The position numbers and the translations under genes were made by a program. The notes below the pieces were generated by a model. That model ran no database searches. It was given only the letters and a program-made list of their open reading frames with translations, and was not told where the DNA came from. Shown piece after piece: positions 14,990-23,320 of a DNA stretch of 45,729 nt (positions are counted from its first letter, which is position 1; the number at the start of each line of letters is the position of its first letter). Source of the stretch: an uncultured Oscillospiraceae bacterium (GTDB lineage: Bacteria; Bacillota; Clostridia; Oscillospirales; Acutalibacteraceae); contig CAJJLZ010000020.1 in assembly GCA_905192745.1 (NCBI GenBank), forward strand, positions 1 to 45,729, in the 5' to 3' direction.

Positions 14990-15937
14990 TCAGATGGTAC
15001 CGTCGTCGTCCGTGTCCTTATTCCGGCGCTGTTTGCGGCGGAGGCGGGCCATCTCCTGCTCCGAATACTGACGGGGGAAAGTTTTTGCCGGCTTCTCATC
15101 CTCTTCCTCGTCCGGAACGACATCCTGAAAGACCGGCTCTTCCTCATCCTGCGGACGGTCGCTTTCCTCTTCAATATTCAGGGCACGCTTGGCCTCCAGA
15201 TCCTCCCCGGGATGATCGCGGTAATATGGATCGATCATCAGCTTCTTAATCAGCGGGAAGATATTGTACTGAATGAGGTAGGAACGGAACGCCGGGAAAA
15301 AGAGCACATAGACAATCAATATCACCGGAATCGCCACCAGCATATTGACGAAGAACAGCGCAATCGCCGCCGCGTAAAACAGGGCGAGCACCAGAAAAAT
15401 GAGCAGATTCCGCTTCAGTCCGGCAACCGCCAGAATCAGGCTGTTTTTATAGATCTGCTTCACGCTCAGCTTGAAGGTAATCATAATCATATAAATATAA
15501 TATTTCATGAAGGTGAAAATGAGCGCGATGGACAGGATAACCGCCAGAAACACATAATCCAGAACCTTATTCTGCGCCTGATTGAAATAGAAAAACAGCA
15601 CGTCAAAGACAACCACAGCGGTCAGAATCAGGTTGATAATCCCCACGGGAAGCGCCTGTTTCCAGTTCTTTTTGATAGTATCAAAAAAATCACCCGCGAT
15701 AAACGCGTGCTTTTCCCGCGCGAAATTCCGGGTAATGTAGGTAAGCCCCGCGTTGCCCAGCCCCACCGTCACCAGCGGAAGGGAAACCAGCACAAACAGC
15801 AGGTTTGCCAGAATCAGCTTCCAGAACTTCCGGAAATAGATCTCAAAAAAGACGACGAACCCCTTTTTCTTCGGCCCGTTCTTTTTGACTCCGGGGCCCG
15901 GCTTGCTGTAATCGAACAGCCCAAAAAATCCTGCCAC
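14990..15937 (-). CDS. DUF624 (YesL-like) membrane protein with an acidic C-terminal tail
   Basis: The start is placed at GTG 15937 (VAGFFGLFDYSKPG), nine bases after AGGAG; GTG 15946 is the alternative. The opening FFGLFDYSKPGPGV and the segment FWKLILANLLFVLVSLPLVTVGLGNAGL are typical of DUF624/YesL proteins. About five to six membrane segments follow up to residue ~230. The last ~85 residues are hydrophilic and strongly acidic then basic (EEESDRPQDEEEP ... RLRRKQRRNKDTDDDG), probably cytoplasmic. Family members often sit near sugar uptake genes, but none is nearby here. It is the last gene of the leftward block that begins with tgt. Function unknown. Confidence 0.8.
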   Translation of the reverse strand: MAGFFGLFDYSKPGPGVKKNGPKKKGFVVFFEIYFRKFWKLILANLLFVLVSLPLVTVGLGNAGLTYITRNFAREKHAFIAGDFFDTIKKNWKQALPVGIINLILTAVVVFDVLFFYFNQAQNKVLDYVFLAVILSIALIFTFMKYYIYMIMITFKLSVKQIYKNSLILAVAGLKRNLLIFLVLALFYAAAIALFFVNMLVAIPVILIVYVLFFPAFRSYLIQYNIFPLIKKLMIDPYYRDHPGEDLEAKRALNIEEESDRPQDEEEPVFQDVVPDEEEDEKPAKTFPRQYSEQEMARLRRKQRRNKDTDDDGTI

Positions 15938-16026
15938 GCCATTCACTCCTTTTATACTTCCCGCGCTTCCAGCGCCTTTCCGCCGACAGACGGCGGTGTT
16001 TTTATTGTAAAGGCATTCACCTTTAT

Positions 16027-16701
16027 CTACCGAAACAATCCCGCAAAAGCCAGACGCATTCCCACATCCACCACTCCGGCCAGAAACGCCAGGCCGAGCA
16101 AGAGCAGGAACCGGACGCTGTACAGCTTAAAATCCCCCCACAGGCCGCCTATCGAAGCGCCGGGCAGTATCTGACGGCTGAAAAGCAACGACATTCTGGT
16201 AGATTCCATCCCGCCAAGCACCAGCGCGGCCGCCGCAATCAGCGTATGAGGAACCACCAGAAGCGCGGCCGCCGCAATCCCCCCCGCCCCCGTCGAGTAA
16301 TAATACGCCTCCGACATCCCGAGCCCCAGCCCGAAGAAGAGCGGAACCACCGCGGTCAATGGCGCTCCACAGGCGGACAGCCCAAACAGATACTGCAGCG
16401 CAAGAAGCAGAACCGTTGAAAAACAGGAGGAAAATAACGCCGACATACCGCCGCGGAAGGTTCCGGTTACCGCGCGTACCTCCAGCATCGTACGCAGTTC
16501 ATCGCCGAGAAGAGCGTGCGAAAACGCAAAAACCGCTACGCCGAAAAACACACCGAGAAGGAACAGGAGCGTAAAGAAAAGCAGCCGGCGGTTGGAGGTG
16601 AAAAAACGGATCAGCGGCTGACGCGGCCTTCCCCCCGGAACACCGCCGGATGCAAAGGGGCCCGGCAGGGCCGGAATCCGCTCCCTGTTTGTCCTGTTCA
16701 T
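16027..16701 (-). CDS. SpoIIM-like integral membrane protein
   Basis: The start is set at ATG 16701 (MNRTNRERIPALPG), with AGAGGAGG upstream. The first ~40 residues are cytoplasmic and Pro/Arg-rich. About five hydrophobic segments follow, beginning LLFFTLLFLLGVFFGVAVF, with the small-residue-rich stretches VPLFFGLGLGMSEAYYYSTGAGGIAAAALLVVPHTLIAAAAL typical of the stage II sporulation protein M family. In Bacillus, SpoIIM acts with SpoIID and SpoIIP in peptidoglycan remodelling at engulfment. The assignment rests on general pattern rather than on a unique motif. It follows the SCIFF maturase by about 110 bases on the same strand. Confidence 0.6.
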   Translation of the reverse strand: MNRTNRERIPALPGPFASGGVPGGRPRQPLIRFFTSNRRLLFFTLLFLLGVFFGVAVFAFSHALLGDELRTMLEVRAVTGTFRGGMSALFSSCFSTVLLLALQYLFGLSACGAPLTAVVPLFFGLGLGMSEAYYYSTGAGGIAAAALLVVPHTLIAAAALVLGGMESTRMSLLFSRQILPGASIGGLWGDFKLYSVRFLLLLGLAFLAGVVDVGMRLAFAGLFR

Positions 16702-16813
16702 AAGCAGCCTCCTCTGCATCGTTCACCGTTTCCGTGGAACGGGCGTTCCCGCGGGACAGGCGGTACTTCATACCTATGCGGTTTCGGAGGCGTTTATGTC
16801 TGAGGAGATCGGT

Positions 16814-18196
16814 TTACCGGTTCGAATCCCCGTCCGCAAGCGCGGCCTTAATCATGATCGCGCATTCCAGACGTTTCTTTTCCAGTTCGCAGGAGAGCGT
16901 ATGGGAACGGAGGATATCCCCCGCATACTGCTGATTATTGGCGTTACAGCCGCCGGAGCAATAAAATTTTGCCCAGCAGGTGCGGCAGTCATGCTTATCA
17001 TAAACGGTGGAGTGAGCGAAGCGGTCCTTCATTTCCAAATTATATTCCCCGGTCAGCACATTCCCCATCTGCCACTCCGGCTGCCCGACAAACTGATGGC
17101 AGGGAAACACCCCGCCGTCGGGATCCACCGCCGCGTATTCGTTGCCGCAGCCGCAGCCGCGCAGCCGTTTGATCGCGCAGGGACCCTGATCGAGATCCAG
17201 CATAAAGTGGAAGAAATTGAAGCTTTCGCCCGCCTTCTTTTTAGCGAGCACCGCTTTGGCCAGCGTGTCGTACTCCTCAAACACCCGAGGCAGGTCCTCC
17301 TCGCGGATGGAGAAGGGAAGCTGCGGGTCGCTGACCACCGGTTCCACCGACACCTGATCGAAGCCAAGCGACGCCATATGCAGCACGTCGTTGGTGAAAT
17401 CCAGATTGTTCTTGGTAAAGGTGCCGCGGACATAATAATCGCGGTCGCCCCGCTGGGCCACAAAGCGCTGATACTTCGGCACGATGGTATCATAGCTCCC
17501 CTTTCCGCCGGCGTTCGGACGCATCGCGTCGTTCACCTCGCGCCGGCCGTCGAGAGAAAGCACCACGTTGTTCATCTCCCGATTGAGGAAGTCGGTAATT
17601 TCATCGTTCAACAGCACGCCGTTAGTCGTCATGGTAAAGCGGAACACCTTGCCATGCTCTTTCTCCAGCCCGCGGGCATATTTCACCGTTTCCTTTACCA
17701 CGTCAAAGTTCATCAGCGGCTCCCCGCCGAAGAAGTCCAGCTCCAGATTCCGGCGGCCCTGAGAACGCTCGATCAGAAAATCGATCGCCGCTTTCGCCAC
17801 CTCGGCGCTCATGATCTTCTTCTCCCCGCCGTAGACCCCCTGACCGGCAAAGCAGTATTTACAGCGCAGGTTACAGTCATGGGAAACATGCAGGCACATC
17901 GCCTTGAGGGGTGAACGCACCATCCGGTCGGCAAACTGCGCATAATCGTCTTTACTGAAAAGCTGGCCCGCACGGTGCAGTGTCAGCAGCTCGTCATAGG
18001 TTTCGCGGATTTCCTCCGCCGGATAGCGTTCCGCCAGCGCGTCCACGACGGAGGGCGGGCAGGTTTCCGCCATCGTCTCGCTGTTCTCGTCCAGCTGACC
18101 AAGCAGATCATAAACCAGATCGTCCACGACATGGACGGCCCCGCTGTTCACATCCAGAACAATGTCATACCCGTTGTTTTGAAAACGATGGATCAT
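16814..18196 (-). CDS. scfB: SCIFF peptide radical-SAM maturase (thioether bond-forming)
   Basis: A 460-residue radical S-adenosylmethionine enzyme with an N-terminal peptide-recognition part (residues 1-~95). The CX3CX2C cluster motif is at Cys108, Cys112 and Cys115 (DCNLRCKYCF). FFGGEPLMN is the GGEP motif. A C-terminal SPASM region has two further cluster-binding cysteine groups (CAIKRLRGCGCGNEYAAVDPDG; CRTCWAKFYCSGGCNANN). It cross-links cysteines of the SCIFF precursor to alpha carbons of nearby residues, as known for CteB of Clostridium thermocellum. The precursor gene lies immediately upstream, past a terminator hairpin. The last codons happen to resemble a tRNA T arm on the other strand, with no meaning. 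Confidence 0.93.
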   Translation of the reverse strand: MIHRFQNNGYDIVLDVNSGAVHVVDDLVYDLLGQLDENSETMAETCPPSVVDALAERYPAEEIRETYDELLTLHRAGQLFSKDDYAQFADRMVRSPLKAMCLHVSHDCNLRCKYCFAGQGVYGGEKKIMSAEVAKAAIDFLIERSQGRRNLELDFFGGEPLMNFDVVKETVKYARGLEKEHGKVFRFTMTTNGVLLNDEITDFLNREMNNVVLSLDGRREVNDAMRPNAGGKGSYDTIVPKYQRFVAQRGDRDYYVRGTFTKNNLDFTNDVLHMASLGFDQVSVEPVVSDPQLPFSIREEDLPRVFEEYDTLAKAVLAKKKAGESFNFFHFMLDLDQGPCAIKRLRGCGCGNEYAAVDPDGGVFPCHQFVGQPEWQMGNVLTGEYNLEMKDRFAHSTVYDKHDCRTCWAKFYCSGGCNANNQQYAGDILRSHTLSCELEKKRLECAIMIKAALADGDSNR

Positions 18197-18306
18197 CGAT
18201 CATTATGCCCCTTTTATGTATCTATAATATTTTCCTCTTCTACAGAAGCCCTTCTACAGAAGGCCCTTCCGCAGGAACCGTTCCGAAGCCTCCGGAGCAG
18301 AAAAAC

Positions 18307-18336
18307 GATGGGGCGGATATCCTCATCCGCCCCATC
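18307..18336 (-). terminator. Terminator/attenuator between the SCIFF peptide and its maturase
   Basis: GATGGGGCGGAT (18307-18318) and ATCCGCCCCATC (18325-18336) form a perfect 12-bp stem with a 6-base loop; on the minus strand it is followed by GTTTTT. It starts 13 bases after the peptide stop. The 150-base gap to the maturase also holds two adjoining copies of CTTCTACAGAAG (about 18235-18262). Partial read-through would give much more peptide than enzyme. Confidence 0.8.
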
Positions 18337-18349
18337 CGTTATGCCCTGC

Positions 18350-18496
18350 TTACTTCTCGCACTTCTGGTTGGCGACGGTGCAGGAGGTCTTGCAGGCCGA
18401 CTGGCAGGAAGCCTGACACTCGCCGCAGCCGCCCTTGACGGCCGTTTCCTTCAGATTCTGATGATTGATCGTTTTCACATGCTTCAATACTTTCAT
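18350..18496 (-). CDS. scfA: SCIFF ribosomal peptide precursor (six cysteines in forty-five residues)
   Basis: A 48-residue peptide starting at ATG 18496, with GGAGG eight bases upstream. The leader MKVLKHVKTINHQNLKE matches the SCIFF leader (KHVKTLNxxNL), and the core GGCGECQASCQSAC followed by KTSCTVANQKCEK holds exactly six cysteines. This family is nearly universal in Clostridia and is matured by the adjacent radical-SAM enzyme to a thioether (ranthipeptide) product. Its natural role is unsettled; links to quorum-type control of metabolism have been proposed. No dedicated exporter or protease gene is adjacent. Confidence 0.95.
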   Translation of the reverse strand: MKVLKHVKTINHQNLKETAVKGGCGECQASCQSACKTSCTVANQKCEK

Positions 18497-18621
18497 GACC
18501 CAATCCTCCAAAAGATAGATATCACTGACATCTCGTTTTTTCGATTTTACCACACACCGCGGGGAATTTCAACGGTTTTCCGGAAAATCCAGACGGCGTT
18601 TCACCGGCGAACGGACGAAGC

Positions 18622-19047
18622 CTACCGCCGCCGGGCGTTCACGCCGATAATCCCGCCGATTGCCGCGCACCCCACCATAACGGCGAGCTTTACCAGCGCG
18701 TAAATACCACGGATATCCTTCAGCACGGCAAAGCCGGCGATCATCACCAGCAAATACAGCACCACACCGCAGGCCGCCCCATACACAATACCGCGGGAAC
18801 CGGCCGCCCTGGCACTAACCAGACCGCCGATAAACGAACCGACCGCCGCCGCGATCACCGCCATGGGGGTGACCGCCATCTGCGGAATATCCCGCGCCGC
18901 CATAACCGCGGCGCAAAGCATCAGTATTGCCAGACAGCAGAACGCGCCGACAGCCGCGCCGATCAAGACCGGCCGCACCCACCGGGAGACGACGGAGTCC
19001 TCTTCCTGACAGGCGGAATGCGCCGTATGCGTTTGATGAGCCTTCAT
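18622..19047 (-). CDS. TIGR04086-type four-helix membrane protein
   Basis: A 141-residue protein from ATG 19047, with GAGGGGAGGA upstream. After a short hydrophilic start with His and Cys residues (MKAHQTHTAHSACQEED) it has four hydrophobic segments: VLIGAAVGAFCCLAILMLCAAVMAA, MAVIAAAVGSFIGGLVSARA, IVYGAACGVVLYLLVMIAGFAVL and LAVMVGCAAIGGIIGV. Size, topology and position between yajC and the SCIFF gene match the TIGR04086 family, a conserved neighbour of SCIFF loci. Its function is unknown. A role in handling the SCIFF product is only a guess based on conserved linkage. Confidence 0.75.
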   Translation of the reverse strand: MKAHQTHTAHSACQEEDSVVSRWVRPVLIGAAVGAFCCLAILMLCAAVMAARDIPQMAVTPMAVIAAAVGSFIGGLVSARAAGSRGIVYGAACGVVLYLLVMIAGFAVLKDIRGIYALVKLAVMVGCAAIGGIIGVNARRR

Positions 19048-19164
19048 GCCCTGTTCCTCCCCCTCACATTGCTGTCATACGGCGCCGCGCGGTGCCGACG
19101 ACACTATAGCATATTCCGGGAAAGGACAAAATAGTACAGCCGGCTTCGGACAAAAAGCGGATAC

Positions 19165-19539
19165 TCAGATATCGTCGTCGTCATCGTCGTCATCCGGGGC
19201 CGGGCCGTCGTGTACGGTTTCGCAGCTCTGAAGCGCCCATTTTTTGATGGTCATCTTGCTGCGGTCCGCGCCGGTCTCGATTACGAGCGAATCCTCCTTG
19301 ATATTCAGCACCCGGCCGCAGATGCCGCCGATGGTGGTGATCTCATCCCCCACGCGGATGTTGTTGCGCATCTGCTGCTCTTCCTTCTGCTTTTTCTTCT
19401 GCGGACGGATCATCATGAAATACATCAGGACAATCACCAGAAGAAGCGGGACAAAGGTCACCAGAAGACTGGCCATGCCTCCCTGCGTCGCCGTCGCCGG
19501 AGCGGTAGTCTCTGCAAGAATCGCGTTCAAGTATGACAA
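19165..19539 (-). CDS. yajC: Preprotein translocase subunit YajC
   Basis: The start is placed at TTG 19539 (LSYLNAILAE), six bases after GGAGGTG; the longer frame starts inside that ribosome site. One membrane helix (SLLVTFVPLLLVIVLMYFMMIRPQKKKQKE) is followed by the YajC signature KKKQKEEQQMRNNIRVGDEITTIGGICGRV. YajC joins SecDF at the Sec translocon. The tail ends in a run of eight Asp (DDDDDDDDI) encoded by a GAT/GAC repeat, which is unusual. It follows tgt by 65 bases on the same strand, the common tgt-yajC pairing, although secD/secF are not here. Confidence 0.92.
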   Translation of the reverse strand: MSYLNAILAETTAPATATQGGMASLLVTFVPLLLVIVLMYFMMIRPQKKKQKEEQQMRNNIRVGDEITTIGGICGRVLNIKEDSLVIETGADRSKMTIKKWALQSCETVHDGPAPDDDDDDDDI

Positions 19540-19604
19540 AACAAGCACCTCCAAACAAAATCGTTTTTATTATAAAGGCTTTCCGTGCCGATAGCAAGTA
19601 CAAT

Positions 19605-20747
19605 TTAGATTCTTCGGTCCAAAACACCTGTAAACTTTTTGTGAAGGGCCTCAAATGTGCCGTTTTCCAGACTGTCCCGGATTTTTTCCATTAAAGTGTT
19701 ATAAAAATACAGGTTGTGCATCACACACAGCCGCATAGCCAGCATCTCCCCGCTTTTGAACAGATGACGGATATACGCCCGGGAATGACGGCGGCAGGTC
19801 GGGCAATCGCACTCCTCGTCCAGCGGGGCGGGATCGTCCGCGTATTTCTGGTTAATCAGATTGCGAACTCCCTGCCAGGTGAACACATGCCCGTGCCGGG
19901 CGTTGCGGGAGGGAATCACGCAATCGAACAGATCCACTCCGCGGTATACCGCTTCCAGTATGTTCACCGGCGTGCCGACCCCCATCAGATAGCGGGGACG
20001 GTCCTTCGGCATATACGGCTCCACTGCCTCGATCACGCGGTACATCTCCGGGGCCGGCTCACCGACGGCCAGCCCGCCGATCGCATAGCCGTCCAGACCC
20101 ATCTCCGCGATCTCCTTCATATTCTCCACCCGCAAATCATCGAAGGTACAGCCCTGATTGATCCCGAACAGCATCTGCCGGGGATTAATGCGGTCGGGCA
20201 GCGCGTTCAGCCGGTCCATCTCGGTCTGGCAGCGGTGAAGCCAGCGGACGGTGCGGGCGCAGGATGCCTTCGCGTAGGCATATTCCGCCGGATTCTCCAC
20301 GCACTCGTCAAAGGCCATGGCAATGGTGGAGCCGAGGTTCGACTGAATCCGCATACTTTCCTCCGGACCGATGAAGAGACGGCGGCCGTCCACATGGGAG
20401 GCGAACTCCACCCCCTCTTCCCGGATTTTCCGGAGTTTGGCAAGCGAAAAGACCTGAAAGCCGCCGCTGTCGGTCAGAATCGGCCCCTCCCAGCCGGTAA
20501 AAGACTGAAGCCCTCCCATCCGCCGCACCAGCTCGTCCCCCGGACGAACATGAAGATGGTAGGTGTTGCAGAGCTGCACCTGACATTTCAGCTCCTTTAG
20601 ATCATAGGCGGAAACCGCCCCCTTGATCGCGCCGCAGGTGGCGACATTCATAAAGGCCGGCGTCTGCACCGTGCCGTGAGGCGTCTCAAAAACACCCCGC
20701 CGGGCGGCGCCCTGCGGGGCAATGCGCTGTAACATAATCGGCATCAT
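19605..20747 (-). CDS. tgt: Queuine tRNA-ribosyltransferase (tRNA-guanine transglycosylase)
   Basis: A 380-residue enzyme starting at ATG 20747 (MMPIMLQRIAPQG), with AGAGG upstream; the open frame runs ~90 codons further but without similarity. It exchanges guanine 34 of His, Asp, Asn and Tyr tRNAs for the queuine precursor preQ1. Visible motifs are LTDSGGFQVFSL with Asp93, FGINQGC, DGYAIGGLAVGEP, the nucleophile region GVDLFDCVIPSRNARHG, and the zinc site CDCPTCRRHSRAYIRHLF ending with a His further on. It heads the leftward block with yajC and the SCIFF genes. Nothing is missing. Confidence 0.95.
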   Translation of the reverse strand: MMPIMLQRIAPQGAARRGVFETPHGTVQTPAFMNVATCGAIKGAVSAYDLKELKCQVQLCNTYHLHVRPGDELVRRMGGLQSFTGWEGPILTDSGGFQVFSLAKLRKIREEGVEFASHVDGRRLFIGPEESMRIQSNLGSTIAMAFDECVENPAEYAYAKASCARTVRWLHRCQTEMDRLNALPDRINPRQMLFGINQGCTFDDLRVENMKEIAEMGLDGYAIGGLAVGEPAPEMYRVIEAVEPYMPKDRPRYLMGVGTPVNILEAVYRGVDLFDCVIPSRNARHGHVFTWQGVRNLINQKYADDPAPLDEECDCPTCRRHSRAYIRHLFKSGEMLAMRLCVMHNLYFYNTLMEKIRDSLENGTFEALHKKFTGVLDRRI

Positions 20748-20891
20748 TGGTTTTCCTCTCTTCCACTCTCCCGCGCTCCTCCCCGACCGGGCGGAAGGGC
20801 GTCTGTTCCTCCTCGGGCTTTTCGGAGGCTGTTGTCCGGGGCTGCTGAAAGTATAGTATATTTTTCCCGAATATGCAAGAACGGCGGACGG

Positions 20892-20924
20892 AAGGCCGGG
20901 CGGTCTTTTGCGCCGCCCGGCCTT
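20892..20924 (-). terminator. Enolase terminator hairpin
   Basis: AAGGCCGGGCGG (20892-20903) and CCGCCCGGCCTT (20913-20924) form a perfect 12-bp GC-rich stem 31 bases after the enolase stop. The T tract is poor, so termination may be partial. The stretch 20748-20955 holds no gene apart from this. Confidence 0.65.
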
Positions 20925-20955
20925 TTCCGGCGTTTTCCGTGTTGCGCGCTGCCGG

Positions 20956-22266
20956 TCACTTCCCCGCGGACAGACGAAGCGCGCTTTTTCCCGGCCATCG
21001 GGCCTCTTCCCCCAGCTCCTCTTCAATACGGAGAAGGCGGTTGTACTTCGCCACCCGTTCGCTCCGGCTGGGAGCGCCGGTTTTGATTTGTCCGGCGTTC
21101 ATTGCCACCGCCAGATCCGCGATGGTGGTATCTTCCGTCTCGCCCGAACGATGGGACACAACGGCGGTATAGCCCGCCGCCTGCGCCATCCGGATTGCGG
21201 CCATCGTCTCGCTCAGTGTGCCGATCTGATTCAGCTTAATCAGGATGGAATTGGCGCAGCCGCGCTCGATCCCCCGGCGGAGGCGTTCGGTGTTGGTGAC
21301 AAAGAAATCGTCCCCCACCAGCTGGAGAGAACCGCCAAGCGCGGCGGTCAGCTTCCGCCAGCCCTCCCAGTCCTCTTCATCCAGCGGATCCTCAATGGAA
21401 CGGATGGGATATTTCCCGCTGAGTTCGGCCCAATGGGCAATCAGCTCGTCGGTCGTATACCTCTTTTGCTTTTTGGGCAGGAAGTAGCCGCCTTCCGACT
21501 TTTCCGCTTTCCACTCACTGGCGGCGGCGTCGATCGCCAGAACAAAATCGTCATAAGGGCGATAGCCGGCCGCTTCCACCGCCTTCAGCAAATACTGTAT
21601 CGCCGCTTCGTCGCTCTCGAGATCCGGAGCGTAGCCGCCTTCATCCCCCACGGCGGTGGACAGCCCCTCCGCCCGCAGGATGGAAGCCAGCGCGTGGAAC
21701 ACCTCCGCGCACCGGCGAAGTCCTTCCCGAAAGGAAGGCGCTCCGACCGGCATAATCATAAATTCCTGCACATCGACCGTATTGGCCGCGTGCGCGCCGC
21801 CGTTGAGAATGTTCATCATCGGCATCGGCAGCGTCCCGGCGTTCGCGCCGCCGAGAAAACGATACAGCGGAAGCCCCGTCCCATCCGCCGCCGCCCGGGC
21901 CGTCGCCAGAGAAACGGCAAGCAGCGCGTTCGCGCCGAGGCGCTTTTTCTCCGCCGTTCCATCCAGCCGGCATAGCGTCCGGTCAATGGCCGCAATATCC
22001 GCCGCATCCCGGCCGACCAGCGCTTCACGGATGGACGAACGGATATTTTCGACCGCGCGGGTCACGCCTTTCCCGCCATAGCGGGAAGGGTCGCCGTCCC
22101 GCAGTTCCAGCGCCTCGAACCGTCCGGTGGACGCGCCGCTCGGTACGGCGGCGGTTCCCCTGCCGCCGTTTTCCAGCGTCACGGTGGCCTCTACCGTCGG
22201 GTTGCCGCGGGAATCAAGAATTTCCCGGCCCTGAATGTCGCAAATCGTCTGTTTCATTTCTTTCAT
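20956..22266 (-). CDS. eno: Enolase
   Basis: A 436-residue enzyme; the start ATG 22266 (MKEMKQTICD) follows GGAGGCGGAG, with ATG 22257 as an alternative. It converts 2-phosphoglycerate to phosphoenolpyruvate in glycolysis. Typical motifs are REILDSRGNPTVEA, PSGASTGRFEALELRDGD, GANALLAVSLA, MMNILNGGAHA, VGDEGGYAPDL, the metal ligands in SIEDPLDEEDW and GDDFFVTN, the catalytic ILIKLNQIGTLSET, and SHRSGETEDTTIADLAV. It is a single-gene unit divergent from ferritin, with its own terminator. Some loop sequences (FFVTNTERLRRGI) are normal family variation. Confidence 0.97.
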   Translation of the reverse strand: MKEMKQTICDIQGREILDSRGNPTVEATVTLENGGRGTAAVPSGASTGRFEALELRDGDPSRYGGKGVTRAVENIRSSIREALVGRDAADIAAIDRTLCRLDGTAEKKRLGANALLAVSLATARAAADGTGLPLYRFLGGANAGTLPMPMMNILNGGAHAANTVDVQEFMIMPVGAPSFREGLRRCAEVFHALASILRAEGLSTAVGDEGGYAPDLESDEAAIQYLLKAVEAAGYRPYDDFVLAIDAAASEWKAEKSEGGYFLPKKQKRYTTDELIAHWAELSGKYPIRSIEDPLDEEDWEGWRKLTAALGGSLQLVGDDFFVTNTERLRRGIERGCANSILIKLNQIGTLSETMAAIRMAQAAGYTAVVSHRSGETEDTTIADLAVAMNAGQIKTGAPSRSERVAKYNRLLRIEEELGEEARWPGKSALRLSAGK

Positions 22267-22366
22267 ATCTCTCCGCCTCCCTATTCTCATAAAGTATTCC
22301 CCGGCCCGGTGAAAAACTTCCCGGTTCCGCCGCTTTTTTGTATGGGTTTTCTTTCCATCGGACGTA

Positions 22367-22395
22367 TTGAAATCCGTCGCTTTTCGGAGTATAAT
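22367..22395 (+). promoter_or_regulatory. Sigma-A promoter of the ferritin gene
   Basis: TTGAAA (22367-22372), 17 bases, TATAAT (22390-22395): a near-consensus promoter about 95 bases before the ferritin start. The rest of 22267-22490 must also hold the leftward enolase promoter, for which I see no clear match. Confidence 0.75.
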
Positions 22396-22490
22396 AAAGT
22401 TCGCACAGGCTAACCGAAGGGCCCCCTGCGGTCTGGCGCCATGCAGGTGCGGACGAGCACTGTAAAACAACGGAAAGGATGTCGATTGCC

Positions 22491-23003
22491 ATGCTGAGTA
22501 AAAAGGTTGCGGCGCTGTTGAACACACAGATTAATAAGGAGCTGTACTCCGCGTATCTGTATCTCGAATTTTCCAATTTTTATGTGGAGCAGGGGTTGAA
22601 CGGATTCGCCAACTGGTACCGGATTCAGACGCAGGAGGAACGGGATCACGCTCTGCTGATGCTTCAGTATCTCCAGAACAACGGCGAAAGGGTTACGCTG
22701 GAGGCCGTCGATAAACCGGATGCGGCGCTGAGCGGGAACATGGACCCGCTGAAAGCCGGTCTGGCGCACGAACAGTATGTAACCAGCCTGATTCATACCA
22801 TCTACGAAGCGGCTTACGAGGAGAAGGATTTTCGCACCATGCAGTTTCTGGACTGGTTCGTCAAGGAGCAGGGCGAGGAAGAAACCAACGCCGGCGATCT
22901 CATCAAAAAGATGGAGCTGTTCGGCTCCGACCCCAAGGGCCTGTATATGCTGGATCAGGAGATGGGCACCCGGGTATATGCCGCGCCATCCCTGACGCTG
23001 TAA
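22491..23003 (+). CDS. ftnA: Ferritin (non-haem, bacterial FtnA type)
   Basis: A 170-residue protein. The start is set at ATG 22491 because numbering from it places every ferroxidase ligand exactly as in E. coli FtnA: Glu17, Glu50, His53, Glu94, Gln127 and Glu130. Further typical stretches are YLYLEFSNFYVEQGLNGFANWY, QTQEERDHA and FLDWFVKEQGEEE. Twenty-four subunits form a shell that oxidises and stores iron, which also limits peroxide damage in anaerobes. The DtxR/MntR-like regulator gene follows on the same strand about 320 bases later, though separated by a terminator, so iron control of this gene is plausible. Confidence 0.95.
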   Translation: MLSKKVAALLNTQINKELYSAYLYLEFSNFYVEQGLNGFANWYRIQTQEERDHALLMLQYLQNNGERVTLEAVDKPDAALSGNMDPLKAGLAHEQYVTSLIHTIYEAAYEEKDFRTMQFLDWFVKEQGEEETNAGDLIKKMELFGSDPKGLYMLDQEMGTRVYAAPSLTL

Positions 23004-23029
23004 GCGGACGACGGAAGCAGGAAAACGGA

Positions 23030-23063
23030 ACCGCGCTTAAAGAAACGGGCGCGGTCTCTTTTT
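23030..23063 (+). terminator. Ferritin terminator
   Basis: ACCGCGC (23030-23036) and GCGCGGT (23049-23055) form a 7-bp stem followed by CTCTTTTT. It lies 27 bases after the ferritin stop. Confidence 0.8.
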
Positions 23064-23185
23064 ACCCGCTCCATGATTTTTCGCGTAGACGCCCGTTTTC
23101 AACCAAAGCGCCGGATGAGCGGCCGGCAAAAAGCGGATAGAAACCCTGTAAACGTCGTTTTTCTCCTCGGCACCTATTTTTATGG

Positions 23186-23222
23186 TATACTGTCGTCAGG
23201 GAAAAACGCGACAGCGTTTTTC
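23186..23222 (+). promoter_or_regulatory. Probable -10 box and start-proximal hairpin upstream of the DtxR-like gene
   Basis: TATACT at 23186-23191 could be a -10 box, though no good -35 box is visible. Ten bases later GAAAAACGC (23201-23209) and GCGTTTTTC (23214-23222) form a perfect 9-bp stem with a GACA loop, right where a transcript would begin. It could be an operator for the regulator itself or an attenuator. The gap 23064-23320 holds no gene. Confidence 0.4.
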
Positions 23223-23320
23223 TTTGCGCCGCCGGAAAAGGCTCGCACAGAACCCGGCCGGGCGGCGCTATGGTAGAATAGCGGCGGCGGAAAAAACAGA
23301 AGGAAAGCGGAGGCGAAGCC

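Noticed and set aside
16806..16836. T-loop-like sequence ACCGGTTCGAATCCCCGTCCGCA
   Set aside because: It is the reverse strand of the last codons of the SCIFF maturase (ALADGDSNR) with no tRNA body on either side.
14969..17914. Long plus-strand open frames opposite the DUF624 and SCIFF maturase genes
   Set aside because: They are antisense shadows of well-identified genes and lack ribosome sites or recognisable domains.
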